A stretch of DNA of 10,631 nucleotides from DTU018 sp029550685 (GTDB lineage Bacteria > Bacillota > Syntrophomonadia > Syntrophomonadales > Syntrophomonadaceae), in contig DAONVO010000080.1 of the NCBI GenBank assembly GCA_035412805.1, forward strand, positions 1-10,631, read 5' to 3'. The translations under genes were made by a program, and so were the position numbers. The number at the start of each line of letters is the position of its first letter. Position 1 is the first letter of the stretch. Shown here one piece after another: positions 1 to 5,960 of this stretch. The notes beneath the pieces were generated by a model that made no database searches, was not told the origin of the DNA, and saw nothing but the letters and a program-made list of their open reading frames with translations.

Positions 1-117
1 CCGATGTACCCTAACGGGTACAATCAATGTTGCGAGGAGCGCTAGCGACGTGGCGATCTCAACTGAGGGCTGCGAAGCGGAGCGAGAAACAGGATGTTTC
101 GACCGGAACACGAGAAA
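1..117. other. Non-coding stretch with hairpins and repeat-like sequence
   Basis: No convincing gene is seen in this left edge, which lies downstream of the last minus-strand gene. It holds two small hairpins. The first has 7-bp arms at 5-11 (TGTACCC) and 16-22 (GGGTACA) with loop TAAC. The second has arms at 86-91 (GAAACA) and 95-100 (TGTTTC) with loop GGA. Neither is followed by a T-run. The rest looks like a degenerate intergenic repeat. A plus-strand open frame starting at 50 runs through here but continues antisense to the real gene at 149-589 and has no recognisable protein character. Confidence 0.5.
24..61. repeat. Probable diverged copy of a dispersed intergenic repeat
   Basis: The core GCGAGGAGCG…AGCGACGTGGC…ATCTC (from about 32 to 60) resembles a short repeat I recall from intergenic regions of many bacteria, with the pattern CATTGCGAGGAGCGAAGCGACGTGGCAATCTC. 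Here the sequence differs at a few positions and has a CGCTAGCG palindrome at 40-47. The assignment rests on remembered similarity. Only one copy is visible in this window, so the repeat nature cannot be shown from this sequence. Confidence 0.4.
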
Positions 118-142
118 GGAGCTGCCGGTAACAGCAGCTCCC
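111..142 (-). terminator. Probable intrinsic terminator after the CD1247-type gene
   Basis: On the minus strand, a perfect 8-bp stem GGAGCTGC/GCAGCTCC (plus positions 134-141 and 118-125, 8-nt loop) begins seven bases after the stop codon at 149-151. It is followed by TTTCTCG. The stem is strong but the T-run is short and interrupted, so termination may be partial. It is well placed to end the aroQ/peptidase/efp-side transcript. Confidence 0.55.
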
Positions 143-148
143 TTAAGT

Positions 149-589
149 TTAATCACAACAGGAATGTGTCGAATCGGTTTCCTGGTCGTCCAGGTCATTT
201 TCAATATAGGCGGGGTCATAGTCAAAGGAACCGTCATTGACATAAACTATCTCATTGCAGTTGGGACATATTACTTCAATGACATCATCATCTTCCAGGA
301 TATCGGCGTCAAACACCAGTTCTTCACCGCAGTGCTGGCATTCCAGTTCAACCAGGTCTTCGTCATCATCATATATGCTCTCTTCTAGATCAAACAAATC
401 ATCATCAATACTCTCCACATACTCACGGAATTCGTCCATTTCACACTGCAGGTTAATGACGGTATCAGACAATTCTTCCAGTACGCTCAGGATTCCCGAA
501 ATAATTTTTCCCTGAGGGCTTCCTTCGCTGATATTAAGTCCTTCGCTTAAGCCTTGCAGATAACTAACCTTTTCAGCAATGTCGCGCAC
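149..589 (-). CDS. CD1247-type small acidic zinc-ribbon protein, function unknown
   Basis: A 146-residue, very acidic protein. Residues 1-70 look helical and coiled-coil-like, with a conserved-looking start (MRDIAEKVSYLQGL) that I associate with the clostridial 'CD1247 N-terminal domain' family. A C-terminal zinc ribbon follows, with cysteine pairs C84-x-x-C87 (CQHC) and C108-x-x-C111 (CPNC). Two more cysteines lie near the end (C144, C145). No signal peptide or membrane segment is seen, so it is probably cytoplasmic. The start is GTG (587-589), 8 nt after GGAGG; no other in-frame start lies between them. That Shine-Dalgarno sequence is part of a long inverted repeat (597-654), which suggests translational control. 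The gene is last in line after efp. The biochemical role is unknown. A structural or regulatory metal-binding role is inference from the ribbon only. Confidence 0.8.
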   Translation of the reverse strand: MRDIAEKVSYLQGLSEGLNISEGSPQGKIISGILSVLEELSDTVINLQCEMDEFREYVESIDDDLFDLEESIYDDDEDLVELECQHCGEELVFDADILEDDDVIEVICPNCNEIVYVNDGSFDYDPAYIENDLDDQETDSTHSCCD

Positions 590-596
590 AACAAAA

Positions 597-654
597 TCCT
601 CCTTTTTTAGGTTAAGGAATTAGACTAGTCATAGTATTAACCTAAAAAGGAGGA
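597..654 (-). promoter_or_regulatory. Inverted repeat sequestering the RBS of the CD1247-type gene
   Basis: The plus-strand arm 597-615 (TCCTCC, six T, AGGTTAA) is the reverse complement of 637-654 (TTAACC, TAAAAA, GGAGGA) except for one extra T, giving an ~18-bp stem around a 21-nt loop. In the minus-strand mRNA the 3' arm contains AAAAAAGGAGGA, the Shine-Dalgarno sequence of the gene starting at 589. The 5' arm holds CCTCCTTTTT, which resembles the anti-Shine-Dalgarno tail of 16S rRNA. Folding would hide the ribosome binding site. The loop contains the palindrome GACTAGTC (623-630). The 3' arm is followed by TTTTGTT, so a terminator or attenuator role for efp transcripts is an alternative. 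The repeat is seen directly; its function is inferred. Confidence 0.6.
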
Positions 655-707
655 AATACCCGGTAAAATTATTTTATTTATTTTAATCTCGGGAGATTTG
701 CTGCCCT

Positions 708-1265
708 CTACACCCGCTCCATGTACTGGGAGATACGGGTATCTACACGCACACGGTCTCCGGTGTTGACAAACAGGGGCACCTGTATTACAGCTCCGGT
801 TTCCAAAGTAGCATTCTTAGTGGCACCAGTGGCAGTATCACCTTTGATACCTGGTTCAGTATCAATTACTTCTAGTTCTACAAAGTTGGGAAGCTCGATA
901 CCGATAATACGGTTTTTATAAAGCAGTACCTGAATTTCCATATTTTCCAGGAGCCATTTAATGCCATCACCAATTTGCTCCTTGGTAATAGTGGTCTGTT
1001 CATAATTTTCATTATCCATAAAAACATAGCCATCGCCATCATTATACAGATACTGCATACCCCGGCGGTCCAGGTGGGCTTTGGGGACTTTTTCCCCGCC
1101 GCGGAAGGTCCGCTCCACTGTGCCGCCCGTCTCCAGGTTCTTCAGTTTAGCGCGAACAAAAGCAGCACCTTTGCCAGGTTTCACATGCTGGAACTCCACC
1201 ACCTGATAAGGCTGTCCTTCCACTTCGATGGTTACTCCGGTTCGAAAATCATTCACGTTTATCAT
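708..1265 (-). CDS. efp: Translation elongation factor P
   Basis: A 185-residue protein of standard EF-P length. EF-P binds the ribosome between the P and E sites and relieves stalling on consecutive prolines. The N-terminal KOW-like domain (about 1-64) carries the tip loop KPGKGAAFVR, with the modifiable lysine at K32. Two OB-fold domains follow (about 65-128 and 129-185), ending in the family-typical GDRVRVDTR…Y..R. A lysine at the tip with the P30 context resembles B. subtilis EF-P, whose K32 carries 5-aminopentanol. No EpmA-, EarP- or other modification-enzyme gene is in this window. The start is ATG, preceded by GGAGGG at 10-nt spacing. It lies 18 bp after the Xaa-Pro peptidase stop, and the ribosome binding site fills that gap, so the two genes are co-transcribed. 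Confidence 0.97.
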   Translation of the reverse strand: MINVNDFRTGVTIEVEGQPYQVVEFQHVKPGKGAAFVRAKLKNLETGGTVERTFRGGEKVPKAHLDRRGMQYLYNDGDGYVFMDNENYEQTTITKEQIGDGIKWLLENMEIQVLLYKNRIIGIELPNFVELEVIDTEPGIKGDTATGATKNATLETGAVIQVPLFVNTGDRVRVDTRISQYMERV

Positions 1266-1283
1266 CTAATGCAATCCCTCCAT

Positions 1284-2342
1284 TTATATAACGATTAACT
1301 GTTTGGGCGAGTTGGTGATTACTTCACAGCCATAGTTTTTTACTATTACGCTATCCTCGATGCGAATTCCTCCCCAGCCGGGTATGTATACTCCTGGTTC
1401 AATGGTAATAACCATACCTTCCTGCAATATCCACTGGCTGCGGGAGGAAACACTGGGGGATTCATGAATCTCCAAGCCGATGCCATGACCTGTACTATGA
1501 GCAAAAAACTGATCCAAGTCATACTCACGCAGCCGTTCCCTTACCAACCGGTCCAAGTCGGAGCATTTAAGTCCGGCTCTAACCTGTTCCACACCGTATT
1601 GCTGAGCTTCCAGCAGCTTAGCATACAAATCGCGTAAGCGAGGGCCTGCTTCACCAATAGCCACCGTCCGGGTCATATCTCCTGCATAACCTTGATAAAA
1701 CCCACCGTAATCCAAAGTCAGCATATCTCCTTTTTGGAGAACGCGGTCTCCTGGCATACCGTGGGGCAGGGAGGCATTGGGCCCGCTGACCGCAATGGGG
1801 TCGAAAGATTCTTTCTCAGCTCCCCTTTGCCGTAGAGCGGAGATAATTAAACAAGCCACACTGCGCTCGGTCATTCCTGCCTGCAGCTGTAACAAAAGAT
1901 CGGAAAATACTTCACTTCCTATCGCCGCTGCTTTACGAAGATTCTCCAGTTCCTCTGGTTCTTTTATTACCCGGAGCTCTTCCACCACATCGCTGACTGG
2001 GATAATTGTCTCGTCCATTTCCTCTCTAAGCTCTCTAAAAAGTCTATAGGATACAGTATCCTCTAGGCCTACTTTTTCTAGGCGCCGGACTCGTTCCTTG
2101 AGAGCCTGACCCAGGGGAGGCTTCTCTTCAATCAATGTCCACTCCGGCGATTCCCGTGCAGCTTGTTCTGTATATCGGGAATCGGTAAAAAGCAGAGTCT
2201 CTTGATCTGTTACCAGCAGCCTGGCATCAGCACCGCCAGTAAAACCCGACAAGTAGTAGATGTTCTCCCGGCGGTCAATTATAATTCCATCCAGTTTTAA
2301 TTTCTCCAGACTCTGCCGTAAACGGGTAATCCGCTGATTCAA
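1284..2342 (-). CDS. yqhT: Xaa-Pro aminopeptidase/dipeptidase, M24B family
   Basis: A 352-residue cytoplasmic metallopeptidase removing residues next to proline. It has a creatinase-like N-terminal domain (about 1-125) and a pita-bread catalytic domain (about 130-352). The five M24 metal ligands are present: D211 (LDYG), D222 (GDMTRT), H286 (TGHGIG), E315 (TIEPG) and E329 (RIED). H194 (LPHG) and H293 (EIHE) are the usual additional histidines. Length matches B. subtilis YqhT and its relatives. The start is TTG (2340-2342); an in-frame TGA three codons upstream rules out an earlier start. AGGTG precedes it at a short spacing, suggesting modest initiation. The gene sits directly before efp, as in Bacillus, and both act on proline-rich polypeptides. 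Whether it prefers dipeptides (PepQ-like) or longer peptides (PepP-like) cannot be told from sequence. Confidence 0.93.
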   Translation of the reverse strand: MNQRITRLRQSLEKLKLDGIIIDRRENIYYLSGFTGGADARLLVTDQETLLFTDSRYTEQAARESPEWTLIEEKPPLGQALKERVRRLEKVGLEDTVSYRLFRELREEMDETIIPVSDVVEELRVIKEPEELENLRKAAAIGSEVFSDLLLQLQAGMTERSVACLIISALRQRGAEKESFDPIAVSGPNASLPHGMPGDRVLQKGDMLTLDYGGFYQGYAGDMTRTVAIGEAGPRLRDLYAKLLEAQQYGVEQVRAGLKCSDLDRLVRERLREYDLDQFFAHSTGHGIGLEIHESPSVSSRSQWILQEGMVITIEPGVYIPGWGGIRIEDSVIVKNYGCEVITNSPKQLIVI

Positions 2343-2526
2343 ATGCTCACCTCATTGGTATTGTAGTGCAGTGTCATCGCACCTGTTCCGTCGTCACGAT
2401 GAATGACAAGTCCTCTTTAGGGTCAGCGTTGTGAAAATAAACTTTGCGTCAGGGCAAGGGTATTAGCCGGGCGAGTGACTTGCGACAAGCCGTTGCAACA
2501 CACGGCAAAATTGAGGGTTGCGCACC
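2343..2526. other. 184-bp non-coding gap between aroQ and the Xaa-Pro peptidase
   Basis: No gene is seen. This gap separates two genes that are usually adjacent in Firmicutes and is much longer than the 13-18 bp gaps on either side. It contains several short inverted repeats: CTTG-CGA-CAAG (about 2479-2489), CCGT/ACGG around 2490-2505, and an imperfect TGTCATCG…CGATGAATGACA pair (about 2372-2408). A TACAAT hexamer on the minus strand (about 2360-2365) could be a -10 box but has no good -35. The mixed small hairpins look like a degenerate mobile or dispersed repeat, or an RNA leader for the peptidase-efp transcript; neither can be decided here. Confidence 0.4.
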
Positions 2527-2532
2527 CTACAA
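2511..2532 (-). terminator. Weak hairpin overlapping the aroQ stop codon
   Basis: TTGAGGGT (2511-2518) pairs with ACCCTACAA (2524-2532) with one bulged base and a 5-nt loop. On the minus strand it is followed by a short TTTT after two to three bases (CAATTTTGCC). The stem includes the aroQ TAG stop (2527-2529). It is too weak to be a confident terminator; it may be a 3'-end stabiliser or a partial terminator. Confidence 0.3.
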
Positions 2533-2964
2533 ATTCAGCATTTCAATTATCCCCAGCAGGGCCAGTTTGTAGCTTAAGGCTCCCAGGCCAAAAATTCCAC
2601 CTGTGGCAGCTTCCGAAACCAGGGAGCGGTGTCGATAGCTTTCCCGCTGGTAAATATTGGACAGGTGCACCTCTATAACCGGCCCTTTAAAGGAGCGTAA
2701 GGCATCTAAGATAGCTATACTGTAATGAGTATAAGCCCCTGCATTAATAATGACGGCCTCATATTGGTCCCGGGCTGCCTGAATCTGATCAACAATGGCT
2801 CCTTCATGGTTGGATTGGAAGCAATCCACTTCCACCTGATGTTTTGCCGCGGTGTCCTTAAGCATTTTATTAATATCATCCAGGGTTTGCTCTCCATAAA
2901 TAGCCGGTTCCCGCTCTCCCAACAGGTTCAGGTTGGGGCCATGAATCACAAGAATTTTGGCCAT
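2527..2964 (-). CDS. aroQ: 3-dehydroquinate dehydratase, type II
   Basis: A 145-residue enzyme converting 3-dehydroquinate to 3-dehydroshikimate, step three of the shikimate pathway; the type II enzyme is a dodecamer of flavodoxin-like subunits. All hallmark residues are visible: N11 in GPNLNLLG, R18 and catalytic Y23 in the flexible lid (REPAIYG), N74 and H80 (INAGAYTH), H100 (EVHLSN) and R111. Length is typical. The start is ATG with GGGAGG 6 nt upstream. The ribosome binding site lies inside the 17-bp gap after the tldE stop, so aroQ is the third gene of the tldD-tldE-aroQ run. aroQ next to the YqhT-type peptidase and efp is a conserved Firmicutes arrangement. Confidence 0.97.
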   Translation of the reverse strand: MAKILVIHGPNLNLLGEREPAIYGEQTLDDINKMLKDTAAKHQVEVDCFQSNHEGAIVDQIQAARDQYEAVIINAGAYTHYSIAILDALRSFKGPVIEVHLSNIYQRESYRHRSLVSEAATGGIFGLGALSYKLALLGIIEMLNL

Positions 2965-2981
2965 AAATTTCCTCCCTTTAA

Positions 2982-4322
2982 TTACTCCCCGCTCAGGCTC
3001 AGATAACGTATGCGCAAAGACGGCGCACCCCGACCACCAAAAAAGCGCATGTCATTGCCTACCGCTTCTACCTGTTCCAGCAGCTGCATTATATTGCCGG
3101 CAATGGTCACTCCCCGTACCGGCTTGGTTAATTGGCCCTTTTCAATCAGCAGTCCCGCCGCCCCTACAGAAAACTCTCCCGATATGGGATTGGCAGTATG
3201 CATGCCCATGACTTCAGTTATGTAAAAACCATAGGGTATGTCATCCATTAATTGATTTAAGGACCTAGTGCCCGGCTCTATCATAAAATTGGTGCTTCCC
3301 ACTGAAGGCAGTCCCCGGAATGAACTGCGCTGCCCGTTACCAGTAGACCTGGTATGGTCACGATTGGCAGTATAAGTATCATACAGATACCCCACCAAGT
3401 GTCCGTCGCGTATCAATTCGGTGCGCTGGCAAGGTACTCCTTCACTGTCAAAAGGGAAGCTGCTTACTCCTCCCGGATAGGTTCCATCATCAGTCAGGGA
3501 AATACACTCTGCTCCTACCTTCTGCCCAATCCTCCCTTTAAATAGGGATTTCCCTTTTTGCACTGCTTCTGCATCCACCATCTGAGCAATTATGCCTAAA
3601 AAGCGGGTAACTACATACGGTTCCATGATGCAGGGAATCCTCCCTGAAGGGGCACGACGGGCATGGAGGCTCCGCACCGCATTATGGGCAGCTTCCTGCC
3701 CCACTGCCAGCGGATCCAGATCTGCCAGTTTCTGCTTAATACTTATGGAAAAGCCGGTCTGCGCATCTTCATCTTCTTCAGCTACGGCAAAAACATAAGT
3801 TCCGCAGTAATTTCCTTGGGCATAAGCACAAATACCCCGGGTATTAAGAATGAGGGAGTGAAATTCGCTGTCTTCGTAGCCAGCCCTTTCTATCACTGTG
3901 ATTCGCGAGTCATGTTGCCGGCTGGCTCTTTCCGCCTGCCGGGCCAGTTCAATTTTTTCTTCTATACTGGTATGGGCAATAACCGGATCATATACTATCA
4001 AAGAGGGATACTTAACCGGACCACTGGGCAAAGACAGGTAATGGTCTGAAGCTGTATAACTGCATATGCTTACCGCCGCATCCCAAACCTCCTCCAGTGC
4101 TTTAGGCGACAGGTCACTGGTAAAGGCAAATCCCAGCCGATTGCCCTTAATCACCCTCAGTCCCAGTCCCATTTCTTCGGCTTCCTTCAGGGTATCAACT
4201 TGTCCTTCCACAACTTCTATCATTAATTCACGGTTGTGTAGTAAAAAGACCTCGGCATCAACTCCCAGACGGTGTGCCTTATCAAGTAATGCCTCTCCTA
4301 TACCGGTCAATCGCTCCTGCAC
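2982..4322 (-). CDS. pmbA: TldE/PmbA, non-catalytic partner of TldD protease
   Basis: A 446-residue TldD/PmbA-family protein. TldD and TldE form a heterodimeric metalloprotease that in E. coli matures microcin B17 and degrades unfolded peptides such as CcdA. Family blocks shared with its neighbour are seen: FDSEGVPCQRT…GHLVGYLYD (about 291-315) and RSTGNG (325-330). The region matching the HExxxH zinc site of TldD (about 230-245, IMEPYVVTRFLG) lacks it, which identifies this copy as the TldE-type subunit. The start is GTG (4320-4322) with GGTGGAG 7 nt upstream; the ribosome binding site begins at the TldD stop codon 13 bp away, a sign of coupled translation giving near-equal amounts of both subunits. 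The physiological substrate here is unknown; no peptide antibiotic precursor is visible nearby. Confidence 0.93.
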   Translation of the reverse strand: MQERLTGIGEALLDKAHRLGVDAEVFLLHNRELMIEVVEGQVDTLKEAEEMGLGLRVIKGNRLGFAFTSDLSPKALEEVWDAAVSICSYTASDHYLSLPSGPVKYPSLIVYDPVIAHTSIEEKIELARQAERASRQHDSRITVIERAGYEDSEFHSLILNTRGICAYAQGNYCGTYVFAVAEEDEDAQTGFSISIKQKLADLDPLAVGQEAAHNAVRSLHARRAPSGRIPCIMEPYVVTRFLGIIAQMVDAEAVQKGKSLFKGRIGQKVGAECISLTDDGTYPGGVSSFPFDSEGVPCQRTELIRDGHLVGYLYDTYTANRDHTRSTGNGQRSSFRGLPSVGSTNFMIEPGTRSLNQLMDDIPYGFYITEVMGMHTANPISGEFSVGAAGLLIEKGQLTKPVRGVTIAGNIMQLLEQVEAVGNDMRFFGGRGAPSLRIRYLSLSGE

Positions 4323-4335
4323 CGGTCTTCTCCAC

Positions 4336-5763
4336 CTACTTCCTTCTTATCCTGTATAAAGCCGGGTGGCCTTCGTGAGAAGTACCTCCCACGGTTAATT
4401 CTTTAATACGAATGGTTGGTTGAGCGTCAGCTACTGGCACACCCTGCCCATCTTTGCCACAGGTACCGATAGCATAACCCAGATCGCGTCCTACCCGGTC
4501 AATGCTGGCTAAGACTTCCGGACCGTTGCCGGTCAGAGTGGCTCCTCTAACCGCTGCTCCGATTTTACCATTCTCTATTAGATAGCCTTCCTGAACCTCG
4601 AAAACAAAATCGCCATTGGTAGTGTTGACCTGTCCACCGCCCATTTTCTTTACCAACAGGCCACGAGATGTAGAACGTATGATTTCCTCTGGATCATCTT
4701 CCCCGGGGGCTATAAAGGTATTGGTCATACGGGGAATAGGTTTGTGCTGGTATGATTCCCGGCGGCCATTGCCGGTAGACTTAACCTGATCCTTAGCGGC
4801 GGTCAAGCGGTCGTACAGATAACCCACCAGATGGCCTTTGTCTATTAAAACCGTACGTTGTCCGGGGGTACCTTCATCATCAAAGCGAAGGGAGCCAAAT
4901 TTTCCAGGTATAGTAGCATCATCTATAACACTGACTATAGAAGCGGCTACCTGCTGACCCAATTTGTTGCGATAGACTGATAATCCTTTTTGTACCAAAT
5001 CCGCTTCCAATCCGTGCCCGCAGGCTTCATGCACCATGGTTCCCCCTGCTTCCGACGACATAACCACCGGCATTCTGCCCACTGGTGCCGGGCGGGCATC
5101 CAGCATTTTAATAGCCAGTTCTCCAGCTCGACGCGCCATGTCCACCGGGGAAATCTGGTCTAAAAGCTCCCAGCCGGCTACACCTCCAGCTGACTCGTAA
5201 CCAGTTTGGATAACCCCATTCCGTTCGGCTACCGCGCTGACCACAAAGCGCACCCGTACCCGGTCATCTTCAACTATTTCACCGTCACTGTTGGCAATCA
5301 ATACCGATTTATGATTGTCACCAACGGCTACGGTAACCTGTTTAATATCCGTCCCCAACTCCCGGGCAGCCCGGTTAGCAGCCAGAACATGCTCAATTTT
5401 CTCATCAAACAGTACGTTTTCAGGAAGGCGAAGATAACGAACCGGTTCCGGGCCCGGCTTGCTCTGCAAGCTAATCGGGCCGTGAGTTCCTGCCTGCTGG
5501 GACCGGGCGGCATGCCCGGCTACTCTAGCCGCTTTGAGAAGCCCTTCCCGGCTCAAATCATTGGTATATACATAGGAAGTGCGCCCTTTTGCCAGGACGC
5601 GAATGCCCGCTCCTCGTTCTCGACCGCTGTTAATCTTTTCTATACGGTCATCTTCACAGTAAACACTGGTGCTGACTTTTTCCTCTATATAAATTTCGGC
5701 GAAATCCCCGCCTTTTTTCAAGGCTTCATCGAGAATTTCCGCCAGCAGCATGTGATCCATCAT
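4336..5763 (-). CDS. tldD: TldD, zinc-protease subunit of the TldD/TldE complex
   Basis: A 475-residue metalloprotease subunit. The zinc site is HEACGH (residues 245-250) in the block EAGGTMVHEACGHGLEAD, and the C-terminal conserved CGK (C435) supplies the probable third ligand. Other family blocks are FDDEGTPGQRT…GHLVGYLYD (about 294-318) and STGNGRRESY (329-338). The N-terminal domain (about 1-230) forms the peptide-clamping part in known structures. Two adjacent ATG codons are possible starts. The first (5761-5763) is only 4 nt from GGAGG, the second (5758-5760) is 7 nt from it, so the protein may begin at the second. A sigma-A-type promoter lies just upstream (5800-5828), so transcription of tldD-tldE-aroQ probably starts here rather than in the transporter operon. 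Confidence 0.95.
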   Translation of the reverse strand: MMDHMLLAEILDEALKKGGDFAEIYIEEKVSTSVYCEDDRIEKINSGRERGAGIRVLAKGRTSYVYTNDLSREGLLKAARVAGHAARSQQAGTHGPISLQSKPGPEPVRYLRLPENVLFDEKIEHVLAANRAARELGTDIKQVTVAVGDNHKSVLIANSDGEIVEDDRVRVRFVVSAVAERNGVIQTGYESAGGVAGWELLDQISPVDMARRAGELAIKMLDARPAPVGRMPVVMSSEAGGTMVHEACGHGLEADLVQKGLSVYRNKLGQQVAASIVSVIDDATIPGKFGSLRFDDEGTPGQRTVLIDKGHLVGYLYDRLTAAKDQVKSTGNGRRESYQHKPIPRMTNTFIAPGEDDPEEIIRSTSRGLLVKKMGGGQVNTTNGDFVFEVQEGYLIENGKIGAAVRGATLTGNGPEVLASIDRVGRDLGYAIGTCGKDGQGVPVADAQPTIRIKELTVGGTSHEGHPALYRIRRK

Positions 5764-5799
5764 GGGTCCTCCGCAATAAATTGGTAGTTGTTAACAATC

Positions 5800-5828
5800 A
5801 CTATAAGTAACTCATTATTTATTGTCTA
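5800..5828 (-). promoter_or_regulatory. Sigma-A-type promoter for tldD-tldE-aroQ
   Basis: On the minus strand, TAGACA (plus 5823-5828) and TATAGT (plus 5800-5805) are separated by exactly 17 bp. Each hexamer matches the TTGACA/TATAAT consensus at five of six bases. A start site near 5793 would leave a leader of about 30 nt carrying the GGAGG of tldD. A GTTAAC palindrome lies at the expected start region. Confidence 0.6.
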
Positions 5829-5960
5829 CATGTTAAATAAGAAAATACCTAAACCTTCTTTTATATACAGATTAATCATTATTTTTAGTAAGTTCCATTC
5901 TTAGTAAATTATAAAAACAGCGTGCTATTAAATAATCAGCGTTAATCTGCATAAACAAAA
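5829..5960. other. AT-rich spacer between the transporter operon and tldD
   Basis: No gene is seen. Besides the weak terminator-like hairpin described separately, it contains a direct repeat, TTAGTAA at 5885-5891 and again at 5901-5907 (16 bp apart, flanks also similar). A minus-strand TATAAT (plus 5908-5913) overlaps the T-run after that hairpin and has no acceptable -35. The repeat could be an operator upstream of the tldD promoter, but nothing in the sequence proves binding. Confidence 0.4.
5913..5940 (-). terminator. Weak candidate terminator of the transporter operon
   Basis: On the minus strand, GCT(G)ATT-ATTT-AATAGC (plus 5924-5940) makes a short stem with one bulge, about 20 bases after the permease stop at 5961. 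Six bases later a run TTTTTATAATTT begins. The stem is AT-rich and short, so confidence is low, but it is the only terminator-like element in this gap. Confidence 0.3.

Noticed and set aside
255..515. Plus-strand Ser-rich 86-residue open frame
   Set aside because: It is antisense to the acidic CD1247-type gene; the serine runs are complements of Asp/Glu-rich codons.
637..654. Plus-strand GGAGG as a ribosome binding site for a rightward gene
   Set aside because: No rightward coding frame with protein character begins after it; it is the complementary arm of the inverted repeat.
685..698. AATCTC/GAGATT palindrome after efp as a terminator
   Set aside because: The loop would be only two to four bases, and on the minus strand it is followed by an A-rich, not T-rich, tract.
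2355..2400. Promoter for the peptidase-efp unit with TACAAT as -10
   Set aside because: No acceptable -35 hexamer lies 16-18 bp upstream on the minus strand.
3663..4049. Plus-strand 128-residue open frame
   Set aside because: Antisense to tldE, with low-complexity content typical of a shadow frame.
2982..5763. TldD/TldE as part of a bacteriocin or RiPP cluster
   Set aside because: No precursor peptide, cyclodehydratase or dedicated exporter gene is visible; the pair is common as a stand-alone housekeeping protease.
5206..5787. Plus-strand 193-residue open frame
   Set aside because: Antisense to tldD, which has a complete set of family motifs; no ribosome binding site or protein family seen.
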